Positions 1-9,199 of a DNA stretch of 64,000 nucleotides are shown here, one piece after another; the stretch's first letter is position 1, and each line of letters opens with the position of its first letter. The DNA is from CAZAQV01 sp964487255. GTDB taxonomy: Bacteria; Myxococcota_A; Polyangia; Polyangiales; CAZAQV01. The stretch lies in the NCBI GenBank assembly GCA_964487255.1, contig CAZAQV010000009.1, positions 124,001-188,000 of the forward strand. Direction: 5' to 3'. Both the position numbers and the translations under genes were made by a program. The notes under the pieces are model-generated. The model made no database searches. It was not told where the DNA came from and saw only the letters and a program-made list of their open reading frames with translations.

Positions 1-1
1 G

Positions 2-138
2 GTGGCCGATGCGCCCAGCGTGGCGAGACGCGAGCGAGACAAGGCGGAGTCGAGCACCCCGCGTAAGCGCACTTAAATGTGCGTGCGCAGGGCGCGGAGA
101 CGACAACGCCGTATCGCGACGCAGATCGTCGCGCGATA
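2..138. repeat. Copy A of a ~140-bp dispersed palindromic element
   Basis: Non-coding stretch directly after the stop codon of the minus-strand lipoprotein gene that ends at 139. It starts with the block GTGGCCGATGCGCCCA (2-17) and carries, in order, GAGCG, AAGGC, CGAG, a central inverted repeat CGCAC (68-72)/GTGCG (79-83), then GCA, GCGGAG and CAACG. The same ordered blocks occur at 61146-61291, after the rpoN stop, around a different palindrome. Changing arms with conserved flanks suggest a mobile or structured element. Function unknown; it could also act as a 3'-end structure. Confidence 0.55.
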
Positions 139-981
139 CTACTGGCAGTCGACGTTGATGAGCGTGCGTGTGTCGGCCTTCACCGGGTGCATCCCGTCGT
201 AGTTGCGAATGGTGCAAGTGCCTGCTCCACCTGTCACGACCGGGGTGACCATGCCAGGAACGACGTTGGGAAAGAAGACCTCCGTGCGGTTCTCCAAGTC
301 GCGGCACGGTTCTCCCGCGTCGCCGCAAAGCGGCGGCACAGAGTTCTGTACCAGCACGGACTCTTCGCTCTTGACAACGAATGCCGAACCCGAAACGGCG
401 CCGCCGAGCGTCACCGTCTCGCCGCCCGCCTGCGAGTCCGCGACGTTGATACCTGCGGTGAAATTGCCCTTGCTCTCGTCGTACGTCTGTCCGGCCTGCG
501 TCACGCGCGTTTCGTAGTCCGCTCGTCCTTCGAGCGCGAGGCCGCCGTTGATCGTGAAGTCGTTGGTATTTGCGGGTTGCACACGAAGCATTCCCATTCC
601 GTCTTGGGTCGGCTTGACCCAAATGAAGAACGCCGCGCCGCGCGGCGCTCCGATGGTGACGTTTCCTGAGCCGTCGGCCTTCGCGGTAGAAACCGTATTG
701 CCTTCGAGGTCGAGGGTTTCGACGTCGGCATCGGCAGCGGGGCTACCGACGGAAGTAATGCTCGAAGTGACCATGATCTCGCCACCCACAATCGCGTCAG
801 GGTCGCCACCATCAGGCACGTTCCCGTCGGGAAGAGCACCGTCAGGCGTTGAACTGTCACCGACCGAGCTGTCAGATCCGCTATCGGCAGGGTTATTGTT
901 TCCTCCATCGTCGCCACACGCCGTGAGCGAAAGTCCGAGTACGAGTGCCAAGCTAAAAGGATGTATGCGCATGTAAGGCAT
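139..981 (-). CDS. Secreted lipoprotein, unrecognised
   Basis: Predicted 280-aa exported lipoprotein. The N-terminus is a short signal peptide ending in a lipobox (LSLTAC), followed by GDDGG and an Asp/Pro/Gly/Ser-rich spacer to about residue 70, the usual surface-lipoprotein linker of myxobacteria. The rest has the look of a beta-sandwich (VDVETLDLEGN, TVSTAKADGSGN), reminiscent of carboxypeptidase-regulatory-like folds, but I recognise no family. The start at 981 has GAGGA about 10 nt upstream; an ATG at 972 is an alternative. It is the last gene of a minus-strand run after the CehA/McbA-type gene (52-bp gap), so cotranscription is likely. Function unknown. Confidence 0.75.
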   Translation of the reverse strand: MPYMRIHPFSLALVLGLSLTACGDDGGNNNPADSGSDSSVGDSSTPDGALPDGNVPDGGDPDAIVGGEIMVTSSITSVGSPAADADVETLDLEGNTVSTAKADGSGNVTIGAPRGAAFFIWVKPTQDGMGMLRVQPANTNDFTINGGLALEGRADYETRVTQAGQTYDESKGNFTAGINVADSQAGGETVTLGGAVSGSAFVVKSEESVLVQNSVPPLCGDAGEPCRDLENRTEVFFPNVVPGMVTPVVTGGAGTCTIRNYDGMHPVKADTRTLINVDCQ

Positions 982-1033
982 TCTGGCACATCCTCGCGCC
1001 CGCTCAAGCCAGCTGACAAGCAGTGGTTATTAT

Positions 1034-4000
1034 TTAGAAATCGCAGCCGTAGTCGTAACCAACCCGACAGCCGGAAGGCGGCGAAAATGGCGGCTGCCAG
1101 CCGTCGGCGCCCACATCGACCCAGATCGCATTGGTCACTGCAACCGGAAAGGTTGGGTAAAGGTCCGCTTTGCGTGGAACGCGGAAGCCGCTGAGCGCGG
1201 GTATCAGGCTAAAAACTTTTTGGGCTACCTCGAACACACCGATTTCCGAAAGGGTGTTCGACGAGTACACCGGCGCCAGGTTTCGACCTTCGAGGCCGAG
1301 CGCCACCACCGAGTACCAGACATCTGCTTCGGGCGTGTCTTCAAACGCGCCTTCGAACACCAGCCCCGACTCGGTGGTCGGCCGTAGACACCCAGGCGCA
1401 TCCGGGTCGTCCGCTTCCTCGAATTGCGAGTCGCAACCACGCAGCCAGTGAATGAGCTGACCGTTGCGATACACCTCGATTCGATCCACATCGTACCAGT
1501 TGGCCGCTTCAACGCGCAGGTTGAGCGTCACGGTCTCGCCATTGCCCACTTCGATCTTGGAACCCACAGGTTGACCCGCGATCTCGAAAAACACCATTGG
1601 GCCGTTGGTCACCACCACGTTGCCCCCCAAGATGCCATCTCGGATGTTGTCCGATTGCAGGTAAGGGGGCGTCGTGCCACCCGTGCGAATCATCGTGCGC
1701 GGATTACCCGACGCCTTGCTGTAAATGCCGTGGGTATCCGAACCGCCGAGAACGGTCCGACGCAGGCCTCGATTGAGCATCATGAACCAGTCGTCCGCCA
1801 CACCGCGGAAGCGTAAACAAATGCCCGCCGTGTCGGCTGGATCGCCGTCGGACTCCATACCGGCTTCCACGCAGCTGAGCGTGGCAGGGTCGCAAACGCT
1901 CCCGGGGTTGCAGTCACCGTCCGAGCCGCAGGTGCAAGGCAAGTCTTTGCCGACTCCCATCACCGAAGCAGCTTGCTCCTCGGGGGTGCGGTGCAGAATG
2001 CGTCGCGTGACCTCGGTGGCGAGCAAACCGCGCTGGCGCTGGAAGGTCGCCTCGTCGATTTCACCTGCCTCGCGACGTGCGATGAGCGTGTCGACACCCT
2101 CGGAGAAGAAGCGGAGCTCCGCCACCGTTGCGCGACGAATCGCCCCCATGTTCTTCCCGTTGATGACCTCCATGGCATCGAAATTCCAACTAAACGCACT
2201 CGCCGAAAGCAAGGGGTTAAGCTGGTTGAGGGTGGTTTCCGACGGTTCGAGGGTAAACGGGTCGATGTTGTAGAAGTCGAAGTAGCTGTAGGGGTGCGGA
2301 ACTTCGACGACCACCGGCGAGTCTTCCGCCGGAGCAAGCTTGCGGATGGCTTCGAAGATGAGCTTCGGTGTGAGTCCCCGCCAGTCGGGAGCACCGTTAC
2401 CGTGAATGCGAACCTTGCGCTCGCCGACGCTAATCGACGGCCCCTCGTCGATTTCGAGATCCAAGCTCACCGTGTCTTCAGGCAAACCACGGAACTCGAC
2501 GTCCTCTTCGAACTCTTTTTCGGCAGCAGGCTTCGACTGAAACAATCGGTAGTCGAGCGGCCAACCGATGAAGTGCCCAAGCTCCTGGCTGCTTACCTCC
2601 ACACCGATCTGCGTCCCCAGCTGGTCGGCGATGCCCATACGCTCGAGGACCGGAGCGTAATCCGTCAGGATGTCGTGGTCCGACGCACTCATGAAATCCA
2701 TGTCGTCGACCAAGAAACTCTCCGCGCGCCTCTCAAGGGGCAAACTACTGTCGAGACTGGGCGCAGCGTGAACGTGAAAGTCGGCAGCAATCCACTGGTC
2801 TTCGTCGATGGCACGAACCAGGCGCGCCTCCACGAGACGGGTCACGCCCTCTTCCAGTTTGACGCGCTCTCGATGCAAGTGCGAGCGCGGGCCGCGGGTG
2901 AAGAGCAGGTCGTACTCACCGGGCGGCATGTCGATGCCACCGCGGCCACTGCCGCTTTGGTCGATGGCGATCACGCCATCGTTGAAACGCTCACCCCCGA
3001 TTTCGAGCGGAAGTAGTAGGTCTTGTGGAATGCGACAGCTGCCTTGTTGGCAAACCCGCTGCCCGCTGCAACCGTCGTCGTCCGAACAGGCGTCCGTCGG
3101 GAACCCGTCCGGACGCGCGATAAGCAGTCTGCCACCGGTGTGTGCGCCCGTTTCGTCAAAGATGGCGTACTCAAGCCGCGCGGGCTTCGGAAGATAAAGC
3201 GCGGTCGAGACGGATTGGTCCGCCCCGACCTGCACGGGAACCGGGCTCGATGTGAGGTTGCCATCGCGCGCGATCAACACGTGCCGACCTGGAGTGAGCG
3301 CCATACGGAACTTGCCCCGCGTGCGAGGCTGCGGCCCCGGATCGGTGATGGCGTAGGTGCGCACGCCCGCGACGCCCTCAAGGTAAACATCGGTCTCCGT
3401 GTTCTCGCGGTTGAGGCTAAAGAGTTCGTCGATCGAGAGTGCAGCGATATCTGCGTCGCTGAGCTCCGGGTGCCCATTGTCACGTGGATCGGCAATCGCA
3501 TAGATGCGCGCCTTGGAAATCGGCGTGCCACTGCCTTGTTCAACCAGTGTGCCACGAACGACGCCAAGCGCATTGCCACGTGCACGCTCGATCGGCTCTC
3601 TTGCGGACGCGGGGTCGCCTTCGCCGAGCGAAACCCAACGCTCAAAGCGCACAAGCTTACCCTTCAAGCAGCCTTTATCGTCACGTGTGCAACTCGCCGA
3701 CGCCAGTGCGCCAAAGGAAAACGAGCCGCCGAAAATCGGGATCATGACCTTGCCAACCGGCGGCGAATAACCATACGAGACGTGCTCGCCAACGCCGTAC
3801 ACCTCGTCAAGCAACAGCGGCGTGCTGAGCGTGTCGATGCCGCGTTCGAACAGACGCTGGAGGTCGGTCCGACTGTCGTGGCCCGGGCCAGGCACGAAGA
3901 CGTCAAGATTGCCGCCGAAGAGGAGCATGTCGCCGAGGCCCACACCCGCCGTCTTATCCTCCGGCTTGCGACACACACCCGTGATGCCGGCAAGGCTGCC

Positions 4001-4864
4001 GGTGATGATGGAGCATTCTTCACCGGCCTGTTGGTCACACTCGACGTCGTCGAGGCAGCGGCCGGTACCGACGGGTCGCGGCAAGTCGCCCATCAGCACA
4101 TCGAGAAGCCCCTGGCCTTCACGCTCGGGAAGTGGGTTGGCTTTGACGATATCGCCGGGCGTGCAGCGGTCTGGAATCGAGTCGCACTGGCAGTCGTCAT
4201 CGTAGAGAAAATCGTCACATGCCGCGTTGCAACCGTGCGTGCTGCGCTCGTCGTCGCTTTCTACCGGGCAAAAGCCAACGTCGTGGCCGATGGTGCTGAC
4301 CATGCGGATGAGCCGCTCCCCGGGACGAACTTCGTACTCGTTGTAAACTTGAAGGTTTTCGTAGTTGTACTCGGCCGGGGTGCCTGCATACTCCCGTCGC
4401 AGGAGTATGTTGAAGATGCTCATGATGATCTGAACCGGCACCGCGTCCGCGGACGACGTAACTTCCGCCCCGTCTTTGCTTCCCGTAATGCGTACCGTCG
4501 CCGGTGTACGCGCGTCGGCCTGATAGAGGTTGGCCACGGGCGCGATTTGACCGAGCTCGTCGAGCCCGCGCCCCGAGCGGTACTCGTCCTCGGGCCGCAC
4601 GAGGTCGGCGTCGATCAGCGTCCCCCCGACGTCCAAGAAGAGGCGTGAGCGGCGCCCGCCTTCGACCACGGCGCGAATCTTGTCATTTTCCAACACAAAG
4701 TCGCCCACGCGCCCGTTTGCCACAGGTCCGCCGATGGCTTGGTTCATGGCGCGAATCACGTACGCGCGCGTTTCCCGCCCGTCGTCGCCACAGCTGCCAA
4801 ACACGACAAGCGCCGCAACGACGAACACGCAACTTAGACCGATACTGAGTGAACGAACACGCAT
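1034..4864 (-). CDS. Large CehA/McbA-type PHP metallohydrolase lipoprotein
   Basis: Predicted 1,276-aa lipoprotein with signal peptide and lipobox (FGSC, then GDDGR). Residues about 30-450 form a beta-rich extracytoplasmic region containing Cys-rich EGF-like inserts; about 450-690 carry carboxypeptidase-regulatory-like segments. The PHP metallohydrolase domain starts near residue 690: DFHVH, then ASDHD (about 726), EVPHP, and GGSDTHG near 1040, which are the expected metal ligands. The family hydrolyses phosphoesters or carbamates, but the substrate here cannot be read. A Cys-rich insert (CTCGSDGDC) splits the PHP domain. It starts 5 bp after the porin stop, so a porin/metallohydrolase operon is likely, which fits an envelope role in nutrient capture. 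The fold is secure; the reaction is not. Confidence 0.8.
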   Translation of the reverse strand: MRVRSLSIGLSCVFVVAALVVFGSCGDDGRETRAYVIRAMNQAIGGPVANGRVGDFVLENDKIRAVVEGGRRSRLFLDVGGTLIDADLVRPEDEYRSGRGLDELGQIAPVANLYQADARTPATVRITGSKDGAEVTSSADAVPVQIIMSIFNILLRREYAGTPAEYNYENLQVYNEYEVRPGERLIRMVSTIGHDVGFCPVESDDERSTHGCNAACDDFLYDDDCQCDSIPDRCTPGDIVKANPLPEREGQGLLDVLMGDLPRPVGTGRCLDDVECDQQAGEECSIITGSLAGITGVCRKPEDKTAGVGLGDMLLFGGNLDVFVPGPGHDSRTDLQRLFERGIDTLSTPLLLDEVYGVGEHVSYGYSPPVGKVMIPIFGGSFSFGALASASCTRDDKGCLKGKLVRFERWVSLGEGDPASAREPIERARGNALGVVRGTLVEQGSGTPISKARIYAIADPRDNGHPELSDADIAALSIDELFSLNRENTETDVYLEGVAGVRTYAITDPGPQPRTRGKFRMALTPGRHVLIARDGNLTSSPVPVQVGADQSVSTALYLPKPARLEYAIFDETGAHTGGRLLIARPDGFPTDACSDDDGCSGQRVCQQGSCRIPQDLLLPLEIGGERFNDGVIAIDQSGSGRGGIDMPPGEYDLLFTRGPRSHLHRERVKLEEGVTRLVEARLVRAIDEDQWIAADFHVHAAPSLDSSLPLERRAESFLVDDMDFMSASDHDILTDYAPVLERMGIADQLGTQIGVEVSSQELGHFIGWPLDYRLFQSKPAAEKEFEEDVEFRGLPEDTVSLDLEIDEGPSISVGERKVRIHGNGAPDWRGLTPKLIFEAIRKLAPAEDSPVVVEVPHPYSYFDFYNIDPFTLEPSETTLNQLNPLLSASAFSWNFDAMEVINGKNMGAIRRATVAELRFFSEGVDTLIARREAGEIDEATFQRQRGLLATEVTRRILHRTPEEQAASVMGVGKDLPCTCGSDGDCNPGSVCDPATLSCVEAGMESDGDPADTAGICLRFRGVADDWFMMLNRGLRRTVLGGSDTHGIYSKASGNPRTMIRTGGTTPPYLQSDNIRDGILGGNVVVTNGPMVFFEIAGQPVGSKIEVGNGETVTLNLRVEAANWYDVDRIEVYRNGQLIHWLRGCDSQFEEADDPDAPGCLRPTTESGLVFEGAFEDTPEADVWYSVVALGLEGRNLAPVYSSNTLSEIGVFEVAQKVFSLIPALSGFRVPRKADLYPTFPVAVTNAIWVDVGADGWQPPFSPPSGCRVGYDYGCDF

Positions 4865-4869
4865 AGACT

Positions 4870-6210
4870 CTAGAAACTGCCTTGAAGGTTGAACGTGAGC
4901 GTGTCGTTTGAACGCTCGGTTCCGTGCTGTTCAATGCGCGCCATGTAAATGAGCTGCGCGCGAATGTAGCGTTCGAGCAGCTGCGCATTGACGCCGCCAC
5001 CGATCAACATGACGTCACCGGCGTTATCGAGAGACCGGTCGTCGTCGAAAAGTTCGCCGCGTACCACCGGCTGGATCATGAACTCTTTGTAAAAAGGCAG
5101 CGTGTAGGCGGCCTCCACGTAGCCACCACATCGGTCGATGGTGTCCGCCACACTGGGTGGCGTGTCGGGCGCATCGTCGGGCGTTGAGGTGTCGCAAAGC
5201 ACTTCGAACGAAAGACGCGCGCCCGCCATCGCAGCCGTGACGTCAGCCGACCACGCGAATCGGTTGATCGCCGGCGCATCTTCGTAAATGACGCCACCAC
5301 CCACCTTGACGCCGTCTTGCCACGGATCGCGAAGGGTCGGGTTGCCCCAGGGTCGCACCTCGACGCGTGCGCCAGCGAGAAAACCTCCAAACTGATTGCC
5401 GAAACGAAATCCGTCGGTCCCGTTGGAAACGCCTGCAAAGTAGGCCAAAAGACCGTCGAGAGCGGCGCCCTCTGCGGTAACACCGAGGCGTCGACCCGGT
5501 GCGATCGCACCAACCGAGAGCGGACGCTCGATGAGCGGCAAACGGGACGAAGAAGCGAGCGATGCCGCGGAAAAAGGCACCTTACCCGAACCCATACTGA
5601 GGCGAAGTTCGGGCGCGATGGCCCACACGAGCTTGGCGTCAGAAAGAATGCCGTCGTTGCGGTCCGCTTGGAGCAGATTGAGCGTGATGAAGACACCGAG
5701 GCCGTAATCGAAGTTCGCCGAAAAACCGATGCGTGCACGGCGAATTCGAAAACCAGTTTCGGAGGCCACGTCTCCGTTGTCGATGAGTGCGTCATCACCC
5801 GCATAGCCGAGGTGAACCTGCGTAAGGCCGCCGATGTTGAGTTCGAAACCCTCGGTCTTGACGGCAGCCATGGTGGGTTCGACGTCTTCGCCGAGCACTG
5901 CGCCACTTTGACCCGCTTCAGCCGCTGCCCTTCCCTGGATTTCATCCGCGAGCGGGTCTTCTTCGGCCTCAGCTGGGTCTGGAGACGTCGTGTACACGTT
6001 CGCGCTGCCCTCAACCTCCTGTGCAGACGTGGTGGACCCATCCGCGGCGCGGGCATCGTCCGACTCTTGATCTGAGGTCTGCGCGTCCTGGGGCGCTTCG
6101 TCAGGCGACGCCTCGACGGGCTGCCCGGTGCCCGGTTCGGTGTCCTGCGCGAGCGCGCCTGAGACGGATAACAACGAGCACAAAGTGACAAGTGAAGCTC
6201 TCAAAATCAT
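4870..6210 (-). CDS. Porin (phosphate-selective O/P-like beta-barrel)
   Basis: 446-aa outer-membrane protein. It has a Sec signal peptide (residues 1-21, ending ALAQ) and an acidic Asp/Glu/Ala-rich low-complexity segment to about residue 110. After that comes a barrel of alternating beta strands typical of OprO/OprP-like porins (FELNIGGLTQVHLGY, FRIRRARIGFSA, FDYGLGVFITLN). It ends in Phe, the C-terminal signature recognised by the BAM machinery. It sits between a transaldolase-family gene (34-bp gap) and the CehA/McbA lipoprotein (5-bp gap), all on minus. Solute specificity is not visible; phosphate or organic phosphates are guesses from the family and the neighbouring phosphoesterase-type domain. 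Confidence 0.8.
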   Translation of the reverse strand: MILRASLVTLCSLLSVSGALAQDTEPGTGQPVEASPDEAPQDAQTSDQESDDARAADGSTTSAQEVEGSANVYTTSPDPAEAEEDPLADEIQGRAAAEAGQSGAVLGEDVEPTMAAVKTEGFELNIGGLTQVHLGYAGDDALIDNGDVASETGFRIRRARIGFSANFDYGLGVFITLNLLQADRNDGILSDAKLVWAIAPELRLSMGSGKVPFSAASLASSSRLPLIERPLSVGAIAPGRRLGVTAEGAALDGLLAYFAGVSNGTDGFRFGNQFGGFLAGARVEVRPWGNPTLRDPWQDGVKVGGGVIYEDAPAINRFAWSADVTAAMAGARLSFEVLCDTSTPDDAPDTPPSVADTIDRCGGYVEAAYTLPFYKEFMIQPVVRGELFDDDRSLDNAGDVMLIGGGVNAQLLERYIRAQLIYMARIEQHGTERSNDTLTFNLQGSF

Positions 6211-6244
6211 CGTTGGGTTCTCCTCGATCGACGTGGCGGGGTCG

Positions 6245-7300
6245 CTAAGTCAGCATCGTCTCGCGCACGAACGCGAGGAGCTTATCGTAACCATCTAAAA
6301 ACTGCCTCAACGTTTTGCGACACGCCCCGAACTGGCGAAACTCGGAGATTTGCATGCCCTCCGGCTCGTATGCTCGTACGAAATCCGGCAATTTGCGTAG
6401 TTCAGCGAGCACATCAGCAGCGACGGTGTCGTCGATGCGCCGCTTGACCTCCACGCCGGACGCGTTGAACTTGTCCTGCCATATGGGCGGAATCGTGACG
6501 ACCATCTCGCCACCGATGAACTCCGACCAGTGGTGGTGGCCACGCATCGCGGCTGACAAGAGCGTCGCACGATACTCGCGCTCTTTGAAAACACCGTAGG
6601 CGCGTCGCACGATGGCCGTCGACGCGTGCTTGATCAGCTCGGTATCAAAACCTTCGGGCGCCTCATCACGCAGGTGGTCGTTGATGCGCCCGACCATGAT
6701 CGTAACCCAGGGACGCATACTCGATGTGTCGACACCGTCTTCTTGTGCGCGCTGAAGACCACGCTCGACGGCTTCGGCAACCGCGATCGCTTGCGGTACA
6801 GAGTAGGAGACCGTGGCATTGATGACGACCCCAGAGGCAGTGAGCTCCTCGATGGCAGAGATACCGGCTTCGATCGCCGGCACCTTCACCGCCATATTGG
6901 GCGCGAGCGTATCGAAGTGTCTCGCCTGCTCAACCATGGCCGCCGTGTTCGGATAGTTCCGTGGGCTGACCTGCAAGCTCAATCGGCCACGCTTTCCTCC
7001 ACTCTGCTCGAAAATGGGCAGCAAGAGTTTGGCCGCATCGCGCGCAACAGCCTCGACGAGCCTCCACGCGATCGTCTCCTCGGTCTCCGTGGGGTGTTTG
7101 TCCACCAAGCCCACCAAGACCTCGCGCCAATGATCAGGCCTGGCCTCGATCGCTTCGAGCACCAACACCGGATTCGAGGTCGCGCCCGTCGCGCCGTGCT
7201 CGACAGCCTTTGCGAGCGTTGTAGCCTCACACCCGTCGTTCCAGAACTCGGTCGGATGCTCGAGTGTCATTTGATGCAGAAGGGACTTTGGCTCCGCCAT
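6245..7300 (-). CDS. Transaldolase-family protein
   Basis: About 351 aa from the ATG at 7300; a GTG at 7342 would add 14 residues. Transaldolase/fructose-6-phosphate aldolase fold: GATGATSNPVLVLEA near the N-terminus, SLQVSPRNY, then NMAVKVPA, whose Lys is the Schiff-base lysine position, followed by ASGVVINATVSYSVPQA. The C-terminal third differs from classical Tal proteins, so the substrate may not be sedoheptulose 7-phosphate. It is cytoplasmic and heads the minus-strand run with the porin. No strong ribosome binding site was seen for either start, so the N-terminus is uncertain. Confidence 0.8.
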   Translation of the reverse strand: MAEPKSLLHQMTLEHPTEFWNDGCEATTLAKAVEHGATGATSNPVLVLEAIEARPDHWREVLVGLVDKHPTETEETIAWRLVEAVARDAAKLLLPIFEQSGGKRGRLSLQVSPRNYPNTAAMVEQARHFDTLAPNMAVKVPAIEAGISAIEELTASGVVINATVSYSVPQAIAVAEAVERGLQRAQEDGVDTSSMRPWVTIMVGRINDHLRDEAPEGFDTELIKHASTAIVRRAYGVFKEREYRATLLSAAMRGHHHWSEFIGGEMVVTIPPIWQDKFNASGVEVKRRIDDTVAADVLAELRKLPDFVRAYEPEGMQISEFRQFGACRKTLRQFLDGYDKLLAFVRETMLT

Positions 7301-7437
7301 GCCGGGATCTAGCTCAGCTGCTTGCTCTCCGCTAGGCACCACTCCGAGGCATCATTTTGCAACTCGCACACACGCTTCTCAAGAAGGGTGCTCATCGCAC
7401 GCGCTGAGCCGGGCTTGTCCGCTTTGTCGACCCGGAT

Positions 7438-9199
7438 ATGATATCGAGTATGCGTGAAGCGAGTTGGACCTGCATCTTAGATAACAAGGGTAGCCTCGGG
7501 CCGGAGACGACAAAGACCGTAACCGAGGTCGAGTTCGAAGTCCCCGAGCACACGCGCGAAATCGCGCTTTCGTTTGACTATCAGCCTCGCCAGTCGCTCG
7601 ACAAGGCGGTCAACCAAGAGCACGTCGAAAAGGCGTTCGCAGAGTTCTCTTCGACCTTTCGAACTCGCTTGGGCGATGCATGGGCAGAGGGCCTACGCGC
7701 AAAACTGAGCGTGGACAGGATGCACGAGGCGCTCAACAACTTACTCAACGTCGTGCTCATCGATGCCGACGGAAACTGGCGCGGTCGATGGGATCGAAAC
7801 CCCGCTTCCGAAGACGGGCGCTTGCGCTTGGGCGTGAACCAAGCAGCTGCAGGGTTCATCGCAGGGCCATTGCCGGCCGGCACCTGGCGCGCAGCCATCG
7901 AGTGTCACGGCATCTACGGCAAGCCGGTCCAATACGCCCTTACCGTCGAGACTTTTGAAGACGAAGAACCGAAAGCACGTGATGAGTCCAGCGAGGCCAA
8001 GAAGCGCTGTGCTACCAGCACCGCCGCTTCGACCCGAGCGCAAGACGAAGAACCAAAAGCACGTGATGAGTCCAGCGAGGCCAAGAAGCGCTGTGCTACC
8101 AGCACCGCCGNNNNNNNNNNNNNNNNNNNNNNNNNNNNNNNNNNNNNNNNNNNNNNNNNNNNNNNNNNNNNNNNNNNNNNNNNNNNNNNNNNNNNNNNNN
8201 NNNNNNNNNNCTTCGACCCGAGCGCAAGACGAAGAACCAAAAGCACAGTGGTTCGTCGGCGAGATGCATTCGCACTCGACGGAAAGCGACGGCAACTGGC
8301 CGATTGAGACGCTTTGCCAGAACGTGGCAAAGGACGGCGCGCAGTTTATCTTTCTGACCGACCACAACACCATGTCGGGTCATCACAGCCGCGCCAGAAA
8401 CCCCAGTCCACCCGACGTACCGCTCACACTCGTGCCCGGGTGCGAGCTGACCACGTTCTTCGGCCACTACCCGACCTACGGCGTACAAAGCGCACCCGTG
8501 TGGCACCTCAACGGCGAAGTTCGTCCCTTCGAGGACATCTCCGCCGACGTCCGAGCTCGCGGAGGCATGATCGGCGCCGCACACCCCTTCGTTCCCGGCG
8601 ACCCGCTTTGCACCGGCTGCCGCATGCGGGCTGACCTCGACCCCGCACTGATCGACACCATGGAAGTCTGGTATCGGCGCTGGGACTCTCCTGGCGTCGA
8701 CAACGAGGCGGCCTACGCGCTGTGGAATCGTTTTTGGCGGGACGGACACCGTATCACCGCGGTGGGTGCGCGCGATGTGCACCGCACCGAGCAACTGCAC
8801 CCATTTCCCGGCCAGATGCCGCTCACCGCCATCCGCGCAGCGGCCAACACACCGACCGCCATTTTCGCCGGCCTGCGCCGCCGAGAAGTGGTCGTCACAG
8901 GCGGCCCGATGGTCGAACTCAAGCTTCTCGGAGAGTCGCAGCGGGCACGCGTTGGTCAGGAGCTGAGCGAAGCGCCCCGCAAAGCGCAGGTGCACCTCTG
9001 GAACATGGAACCCAATCTCACCCTGCACATGTTCGCCAATGGCGAATGCGTACAAACCATCGACGGCCTGACGGACGGCGAACACGAAATCGACGTGCCA
9101 TCGTCGGCGCAAAGCGCGAGTTGGTTTCGCGTCGAGTTACGCAACCCGCAAGACCTGCCACGCGCAATTACCAACCACGTCGTCGTAGCCCCTACTTGA
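7438..9199 (+). CDS. CehA/McbA-type PHP metallohydrolase, interrupted by an assembly gap
   Basis: One gene broken by 100 Ns (8111-8210). The left part has an N-terminal beta domain of the kind found in CehA/McbA proteins (LPAGTWRAAIECHG). A charged repeat region follows, and the right part begins the PHP domain: GEMHSHSTESDG, LTDHNTM, AAHPF and GARDVHR are the metal ligands. The two parts look frame-shifted only because 100 Ns is an arbitrary spacer: joined directly, 673 nt and 989 nt make 554 codons in one frame. Starts at 7438 or 7450 are possible. No signal peptide is visible, unlike the 1,276-aa relative upstream. The last 8 bp overlap the convergent lipoprotein gene. Substrate unknown. 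Confidence 0.75.
7960..8246 (+). repeat. 84-bp in-frame tandem repeat spanning the gap
   Basis: Unit one is 7960-8043. Unit two begins at 8044 and runs into the gap after 67 bases; the right flank (8211-8227) supplies exactly the remaining 17 bases, and a partial third unit begins at 8228. Each unit encodes 28 residues starting DEEPKARDESSEAKKRC. Copies one and two differ at a single base in the part that can be compared. The flanks are in phase, so the missing sequence must be a whole number of units, possibly zero. Confidence 0.9.
8111..8210. other. Assembly gap (100 N)
   Basis: Exactly 100 undetermined bases, a conventional placeholder length. It lies inside the 84-bp tandem repeat, so the assembler very likely stopped because the repeat could not be resolved. 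The true length should be 0, 84, 168 or more bases. Confidence 0.98.

Noticed and set aside
1973..4648. Long plus-strand open frames (347 and 541 codons) across 1973-4648
   Set aside because: They are antisense to the CehA/McbA gene, have Arg/Ala-rich low-quality sequence and no recognisable domain.
7955..9199. A separate gene starting at 7955
   Set aside because: The upstream part is an out-of-frame reading of the 84-bp repeat; the true protein continues from 7438 through the gap.
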